Shown: positions 59,534-64,000 of the stretch, piece after piece | How the letters are laid out: every line of letters starts with the position of its first letter | How positions within the stretch are numbered: the stretch's first letter is position 1 | DNA from: Thalassobaculum litoreum DSM 18839 | GTDB lineage: Bacteria; Pseudomonadota; Alphaproteobacteria; Thalassobaculales; Thalassobaculaceae | Assembly: GCF_900102465.1 (NCBI RefSeq) | Contig: NZ_FNBW01000018.1 | Location: 56,678 to 120,677, forward strand | Reading direction: 5' to 3' | Length of the DNA stretch: 64,000 nt | Notes under the pieces: model-generated | Databases searched by the model: none | Seen by the model: only the letters and a program-made list of their open reading frames with translations | Told to the model about the DNA's origin: nothing | Made by a program: the position numbers and the translations under genes

Positions 59534-59809
59534 TCAGCGGCGCGACTTCTTGTCGGCCATGTGGCCGTAATAGGTACGCGTCGGCGAAAACTCGCCAAAC
59601 TTGTGCCCAACCATGTTCTCACTGACGAGAACCGGAACGAATTTATGGCCGTTGTACACGTTGAAGGTCAGGCCGACGAATTGCGGCATGATCGTCGAAC
59701 GGCGCGACCAGGTCTTAATGATCTCATTGCGACCAGACGCGCGCGACTTTTCGGCCTTCTTCATCAGGTAGCCGTCGACGAACGGTCCCTTCCAAACGGA
59801 TCGAGCCAC
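59534..59809 (-). CDS. rpsS: 30S ribosomal protein S19
   Basis: A 91-residue S19. [40 protein letters not shown] and the [12 protein letters not shown] segment are typical. The start is GTG 59809, with AAGGAG overlapping the rplB stop codon. Confidence 0.96.
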   Translation of the reverse strand: MARSVWKGPFVDGYLMKKAEKSRASGRNEIIKTWSRRSTIMPQFVGLTFNVYNGHKFVPVLVSENMVGHKFGEFSPTRTYYGHMADKKSRR

Positions 59810-59820
59810 CGAACTTCTCC

Positions 59821-60645
59821 TTACTTCCGGCGCCGGCGAACGATGAGCTTATCGGTCGCCTTGTTGTTGCGCGTCTTCTTGCCCTTGGTCGGCTTGCCCC
59901 ACGGGGTAACCGGATGACGGCCGCCCGAGGTCCGGCCTTCACCACCGCCATGCGGGTGATCGACCGGGTTCATGGCGACGCCACGAACCGCCGGACGCTT
60001 ACCCAGCCAGCGATTGCGGCCGGCCTTGCCGATATTGATGTTCTGCTGGTCCGGATTGGACACAGCACCGACGGTCGCCATGCACTCGGACCGCACCATG
60101 CGCACTTCGCCGGAGGCCAGGCGCAGCAGGGCGTAGCCGGCGTCACGGCCGACGATCTGAACGTAGGTGCCGGCGGAGCGGGCCAGCTGGCCACCCTTCT
60201 CCGGCTTCATCTCGACGTTGTGCACGATCGTGCCGACCGGAATGCTGCGCAGCGGCATGGCATTGCCCGGCTTCACGTCGACCTTATCGCCGGCGACGAC
60301 CTTGTCGCCGACGCCGAGGCGCTGCGGCGCAAGGATGTAGGCCTGATCGCCGTCCTCATAGGTGATGAGGGCGATGAACGCGGTCCGGTTCGGATCGTAC
60401 TCGAGACGCTCCACCGTGCCGACCACGTCGAACTTGCGACGCTTGAAGTCGACGATGCGGTAGGTCCGCTTGTGACCGCCGCCCCGCCGGCGCGTGGTGA
60501 TGCGCCCGGTATTGTTGCGGCCGGCCTTCTTCGTCAGGCCTTCGGTGAGCTTCTTGACCGGCTTGCCGGACCACAGCTCCGTGCGGTCGACGATGACCAG
60601 CTGGCGCTGCGACGGGGTCGTCGGATTAAAGGACTTCAAAGCCAT
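59821..60645 (-). CDS. rplB: 50S ribosomal protein L2
   Basis: A 274-residue L2. [20 protein letters not shown] opens it; [20 protein letters not shown] and the C-terminal [20 protein letters not shown], with the conserved His of the peptidyl-transferase area, are diagnostic. It is 4 bases after rplW. Confidence 0.97.
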   Translation of the reverse strand: MALKSFNPTTPSQRQLVIVDRTELWSGKPVKKLTEGLTKKAGRNNTGRITTRRRGGGHKRTYRIVDFKRRKFDVVGTVERLEYDPNRTAFIALITYEDGDQAYILAPQRLGVGDKVVAGDKVDVKPGNAMPLRSIPVGTIVHNVEMKPEKGGQLARSAGTYVQIVGRDAGYALLRLASGEVRMVRSECMATVGAVSNPDQQNINIGKAGRNRWLGKRPAVRGVAMNPVDHPHGGGEGRTSGGRHPVTPWGKPTKGKKTRNNKATDKLIVRRRRK

Positions 60646-60649
60646 GGGT

Positions 60650-60979
60650 TCACACCCCCGCCATCAGGTCGATCGTCTGGCCCTCGGCGAGCGTGACGAC
60701 GGCCTTCTTGTAGTCGGAACGACGGCCCGGACGGCCCCGGAACCGCTTGGTCTTGCCTTTGACCAGAAGCGTGTTCACCGCGGTCACCTTCACGTCGAAC
60801 AGGCGCTCGATGGCCTGCTTGATCTCCGGCTTCGCCGCGTTGACCGGAACCTCGAAGGTCACCTGGCCGAACTCGGACCCACGGGTCGACTTCTCAGTCA
60901 CGATCGGACGGCGGATCAGTTCGTAGGCCCGCTCGTCGCTGACCTTGCCCGCCTTCGGCTTGTAAGGACGGATGCTCAT
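60650..60979 (-). CDS. rplW: 50S ribosomal protein L23
   Basis: A 109-residue L23. [40 protein letters not shown] and [20 protein letters not shown] identify it. It forms the tunnel-exit docking site for trigger factor and SRP. ATG 60979 overlaps the rplD stop by four bases (ATGA). Confidence 0.96.
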   Translation of the reverse strand: MSIRPYKPKAGKVSDERAYELIRRPIVTEKSTRGSEFGQVTFEVPVNAAKPEIKQAIERLFDVKVTAVNTLLVKGKTKRFRGRPGRRSDYKKAVVTLAEGQTIDLMAGV

Positions 60980-61596
60980 TTCAGGCGCGCCTCCAGCTGC
61001 TCAACCGCACCCTTGGTCAGGACCAGAGTGTCGCGGCGGAGAATGTCGTAGACGTTGGCGCCCTGCTGCGGCAGCAGATCCACCAGAGGAATATTGCGGG
61101 CCGCGCGGGCGAAGTTCTCGTTCACCGCGTCGCCGTCGATCACCAGGACCGACGACCAGCCGAGCTTCTTGAACTTCTCGGCCAGCGCCTTGGTCTTCGG
61201 CTCGGCGGCGGCCGCCTCGTCGATGATGATCAGCTGACCGGCCTTCGCCTTGGCCGACAGCGCGGTCTTCAGACCGAGCTTGCGGAACTTCTTGGTCAGG
61301 TCGTGGGCGTGGTCGCGCACGACCGGGCCATGAACGGTCTGACCGCCGCGGTACTGAGTCGCCCGAAGCGAGCCGGCACGCGCACGGCCGGTACCCTTCT
61401 GACGGAACGGCTTCTTCGTGGTCCCGGAGATCTCGGAGATCGTCTTGACCTTGTGGTTGCCGCCGCGGCGCTTGGCAAGCTGCCAGTTCACCATGCGGGC
61501 CAGGATGTCCTGGCGCGGGTCGAGACCGAAGATCGCATCGTCGAGATCGATCTCGCCGGTCTTCTCCGCGTCGAGGTTGGTGACGTCAATCTTCAT
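60976..61596 (-). CDS. rplD: 50S ribosomal protein L4
   Basis: A 206-residue L4. The conserved loop [20 protein letters not shown] and [20 protein letters not shown] are diagnostic. In gammaproteobacteria L4 represses the S10 operon through its leader; whether it does so here is unknown. ATG 61596 (MKIDVTNL) is 4 bases after the rplC stop, with AAGGACTGAGG upstream. Confidence 0.96.
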   Translation of the reverse strand: MKIDVTNLDAEKTGEIDLDDAIFGLDPRQDILARMVNWQLAKRRGGNHKVKTISEISGTTKKPFRQKGTGRARAGSLRATQYRGGQTVHGPVVRDHAHDLTKKFRKLGLKTALSAKAKAGQLIIIDEAAAAEPKTKALAEKFKKLGWSSVLVIDGDAVNENFARAARNIPLVDLLPQQGANVYDILRRDTLVLTKGAVEQLEARLK

Positions 61597-61600
61597 GACC

Positions 61601-62425
61601 TCAGTCCTTCTTCTCGGCGTCGTCGGCCGGCGCGTCCGGAACGGCGCCGCCCTCGGCGACGGTCGGATCGGCGGCGTCGCCCATGGCCTCGGAGGCCTGC
61701 TCGAACAGGGCGGCACCCGCCTCTTCCTCGCTCACGGCCTCGTCGGCGACGGCTTCCTTCAGCGCGGCCGGATACGGCGCGCCGTCCGGCAAGCCACCCT
61801 TCACGGCGTCGCGAACGAGCACCCAGCCGCCCTCGGAACCCGGCACGGAGCCGCGCACGAGGATGAGGCCACGCGCCGGATCGGTCGCAACGACGGTCAG
61901 GTTCTGGGTGGTGACGCGCTCGTCGCCCATGTGACCCGCCATCTTCTTGCCTTTGAAGACGCGGCCCGGATCCTGGTTGTTACCGGTGGAACCGTGCGAG
62001 CGGTGCGACAGCGACACGCCGTGCGAGGCCCGCAGACCACCGAAATTGTGCCGCTTCATGACACCGGCGAAGCCCTTACCGATGGACGTTCCCGTCACAT
62101 CGACCTTCTGGCCGGCAATGAAGTGGTCGGCCGACAGCTCCGCGCCGACCTCGATCAGCGCGTCGTCGGCCACACGGAACTCGACGACCTTGCGCTTCGG
62201 CTCGACCTTCGCCTTGGCGAAGTGACCGCGCATCGGCTGCGTGGTGCGCTTCACCTTGCGCAGTCCGGCCCCGAGCTGCACCGCGGTGTAGCCGTCCTTC
62301 TCCTGGGTCCGCTGAGCGACAACCTGGCAGCTGTCGACCTTCAGCACGGTGACCGGAACGTGCGCACCTTCTTCGGTGAACACGCGGGTCATCCCGACCT
62401 TCTGAGCGATCAATCCTGAACGCAT
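61601..62425 (-). CDS. rplC: 50S ribosomal protein L3 with acidic C-terminal extension
   Basis: A 274-residue L3, longer than the roughly 209 of E. coli. The core ends near residue 207; [20 protein letters not shown] holds Gln151, the PrmB methylation site in E. coli. Residues 208-274 are an Ala/Glu/Asp-rich, probably disordered tail. ATG 62425 gives the standard [16 protein letters not shown] start. It begins 13 bases after the rpsJ stop. Confidence 0.95.
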   Translation of the reverse strand: MRSGLIAQKVGMTRVFTEEGAHVPVTVLKVDSCQVVAQRTQEKDGYTAVQLGAGLRKVKRTTQPMRGHFAKAKVEPKRKVVEFRVADDALIEVGAELSADHFIAGQKVDVTGTSIGKGFAGVMKRHNFGGLRASHGVSLSHRSHGSTGNNQDPGRVFKGKKMAGHMGDERVTTQNLTVVATDPARGLILVRGSVPGSEGGWVLVRDAVKGGLPDGAPYPAALKEAVADEAVSEEEAGAALFEQASEAMGDAADPTVAEGGAVPDAPADDAEKKD

Positions 62426-62438
62426 CGTTCCCGTCCCC

Positions 62439-62747
62439 TCAGAGCTTGATCTCGACGTCGACACCGGAGGCCAGGTCGAGCTTCATCAGCGCGTCCACGG
62501 TCTGCGGGGTCGGGTCAACGATGTCGAGAACCCGCTTATGGGTGCGAATCTCGAACTGTTCCCGGCTCTTCTTGTCAACGTGCGGACCACGCAGAACGGT
62601 GAACCGTTCGATACGCGTCGGCAGCGGAATGGGACCCCGCACACGCGCACCGGTGCGCTTGGCGGTGTTCACGATTTCACCGGTCGACTGGTCGAGGACC
62701 CGGTGATCGAACGCCTTCAGGCGGATGCGGATGTTTTGACTGTCCAT
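62439..62747 (-). CDS. rpsJ: 30S ribosomal protein S10
   Basis: A 102-residue S10. [40 protein letters not shown] and the [14 protein letters not shown] segment are diagnostic. ATG 62747 is the standard start; the only upstream in-frame candidate is TTG at 62777. S10 also joins antitermination complexes with NusB. First gene of the S10 operon. Confidence 0.97.
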   Translation of the reverse strand: MDSQNIRIRLKAFDHRVLDQSTGEIVNTAKRTGARVRGPIPLPTRIERFTVLRGPHVDKKSREQFEIRTHKRVLDIVDPTPQTVDALMKLDLASGVDVEIKL

Positions 62748-62951
62748 CTTTCCGCTACTCTCAACCTCGTTGGCCAACCGGCCGTTATCACCGCGCGCTC
62801 ACCGGCAAGCCGGGCATCGCGCAGAAAAAAATGCGGATGCGCACTGAAACTGCGCTTCCGCCTTCGGCCTTTTGGGGATTGGTGTCTTAAAAACGTGAGA
62901 CTGCGTCTGACCCGTTCCGAGCGGTTCGGGTCACAGCCAGTCCCCAAAGGT
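62748..62951 (-). promoter_or_regulatory. Long 5' leader of rpsJ
   Basis: About 204 nt lie between the predicted transcription start and ATG 62747. The leader contains several GC-rich inverted segments and one run of seven T (minus strand) near 62825-62832. The length would allow S10-leader-type attenuation, but I could not fold it to a known class. Confidence 0.4.
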
Positions 62952-62957
62952 GGGCGG

Positions 62958-62986
62958 AACCTATTGATGGGGGGGGCGGTCGTCAA
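62958..62986 (-). promoter_or_regulatory. Sigma70-like promoter for the rpsJ operon
   Basis: On the minus strand TTGACG (62986-62981) and TAGGTT (62963-62958) are 17 bases apart. The spacer contains a run of eight C. It lies between the tuf terminator and rpsJ. Confidence 0.65.
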
Positions 62987-63441
62987 GTGCGAATTTCAGT
63001 TTTGTTGCCGATGCACCGTTTGCCCGGAAACCCGCAAGAACCTTACGTCTGAGGGCCTCGCGCGGCACCGTTTCGGCATGGCGCCGACACGTCGGCGAAA
63101 GGGATGCACCATGTAGTGCCGCTGTCGGTCGCGCGCACCTTATATAGGGTAACAATTGCCGCCGGGACATCTTCTTCGGATTCCCTGCCGTATCCCATGC
63201 CCCGCCCTGTCCTATGCGGCCCGGCGACGTCCAAGGGACGGATGAGCAGCCAGTCGCGCCCACGTTGCCATAGCGGTGGTCTGGAGGGTCGCCAGGGCGC
63301 CGGCGGCGGCTCTCATGCAGGCACCCGGTTCCCCGCCGCCCTGGCCCGCCCGAGGGCCCGTGCCGGGCCGGACACGGGGGTGCGCGATTCTCCGCCCGCG
63401 TGCCCATCAAGTCGGTACCGCTCACGGCAGCACCCCGGTTC
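62987..63441. other. Gene-free stretch between the tuf terminator and the rpsJ promoter
   Basis: About 455 bases without a credible gene. I looked for tRNA-like cloverleaf signatures and found none. On the minus strand, TATATA at 63146-63141 could be a -10, but no matching -35 is present. The rest is GC-rich sequence with short imperfect inverted segments. Confidence 0.5.
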
Positions 63442-63473
63442 CAAAACGCAAACGGGGGCGCCGAAGCGCCCCC
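63442..63473 (-). terminator. Rho-independent terminator after tuf
   Basis: On the minus strand GGGGGCGC-TTCG-GCGCCCCC (63473-63454) is followed by GTTTGCGTTTTGG. The stable UUCG tetraloop on an 8-bp stem, 28 bases after the tuf stop, separates tuf from the rpsJ operon. Confidence 0.88.
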
Positions 63474-63501
63474 GCTGGTATCCCCACCTGACGGTGCAGG
63501 A

Positions 63502-64000
<499 letters not shown>

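Noticed and set aside
63139..63169. Second rpsJ promoter around TATATA on the minus strand
   Set aside because: No TTGAC-like -35 exists at 16-18 bases spacing; the A/T hexamer alone is weak evidence.

Overview
The window is 64 kb of high-GC chromosomal DNA from an alphaproteobacterium, probably Rhodospirillales-like (an inference, not a search result). The evidence is: a complete S10-spc-alpha ribosomal operon with adk between secY and rpsM and no rpsD between rpsK and rpoA; a short-lid adenylate kinase; an ATP12-type F1-ATPase assembly chaperone, which among bacteria is an alphaproteobacterial trait; a biotin-dependent propionyl-CoA carboxylase pair; and palindromic repeats built on a CCCGGA-TCCGGG core. 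I saw no rRNA, tRNA, CRISPR array, insertion sequence or phage gene.

Region 1 (1-23 kb) is ordinary metabolic territory in short divergent or convergent units. It holds an MFS tail, a DAO-type amine oxidase divergent from an MFS carrier, a DUF3179 protein, a secreted nuclease-like protein, a three-gene unit (isocitrate/isopropylmalate-type dehydrogenase, atypical crotonase, aldo/keto reductase), a Tat-exported PhoX phosphatase, a four-gene unit (LLM flavin oxidoreductase, class III aminotransferase, MFS exporter, alpha/beta hydrolase), SDRs, an EamA transporter, a short acyl-CoA ligase divergent from a canonical enoyl-CoA hydratase, msrA coupled to a double cupin, a GFA protein and a HEPN-like protein.

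Region 2 (23-35.4 kb, all minus strand) holds pccB-pccA-acyP and, upstream of it, a tightly packed run: degP-type protease, rarA, a DUF429-like protein, crcB, an RluC-type pseudouridine synthase, a HAD phosphatase, an AsmA protein and the ATP12 chaperone. Many joins overlap by four bases.

Region 3 (35.5-48.4 kb, all plus strand) is the accessory part and the most interesting. A helical-repeat protein is followed by a glycan-modification island: two SAM methyltransferase-like proteins, two TIGR04372-type glycosyltransferases, a tandem pair of FkbM methyltransferases, and then a compact 'sporadic carbohydrate cluster'. That cluster has a nucleotidyltransferase-PfkB kinase fusion with domain order opposite to HldE, a GmhA-like SIS protein, a 2OG-Fe(II) oxygenase, a LIC12192-family protein of unknown chemistry and a sulfotransferase. 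Together they look able to make an activated heptose-like sugar and to hydroxylate, methylate and sulfate a glycan. No flippase, ABC exporter, polymerase or GmhB phosphatase is present.

Region 4 (48.5-64 kb, minus strand) is tuf (partial), then rpsJ to rplQ. Visible control elements are a tuf terminator, a sigma70-like promoter with a leader of about 200 nt before rpsJ, a second strong promoter with a two-hairpin leader between adk and rpsM, a nested hairpin between rpsK and rpoA, and a terminator after rplQ.

Several intergenic spots carry small 14-18 bp tandem duplications, and one 409-bp gap holds four 19-bp palindromes placed symmetrically about one centre.
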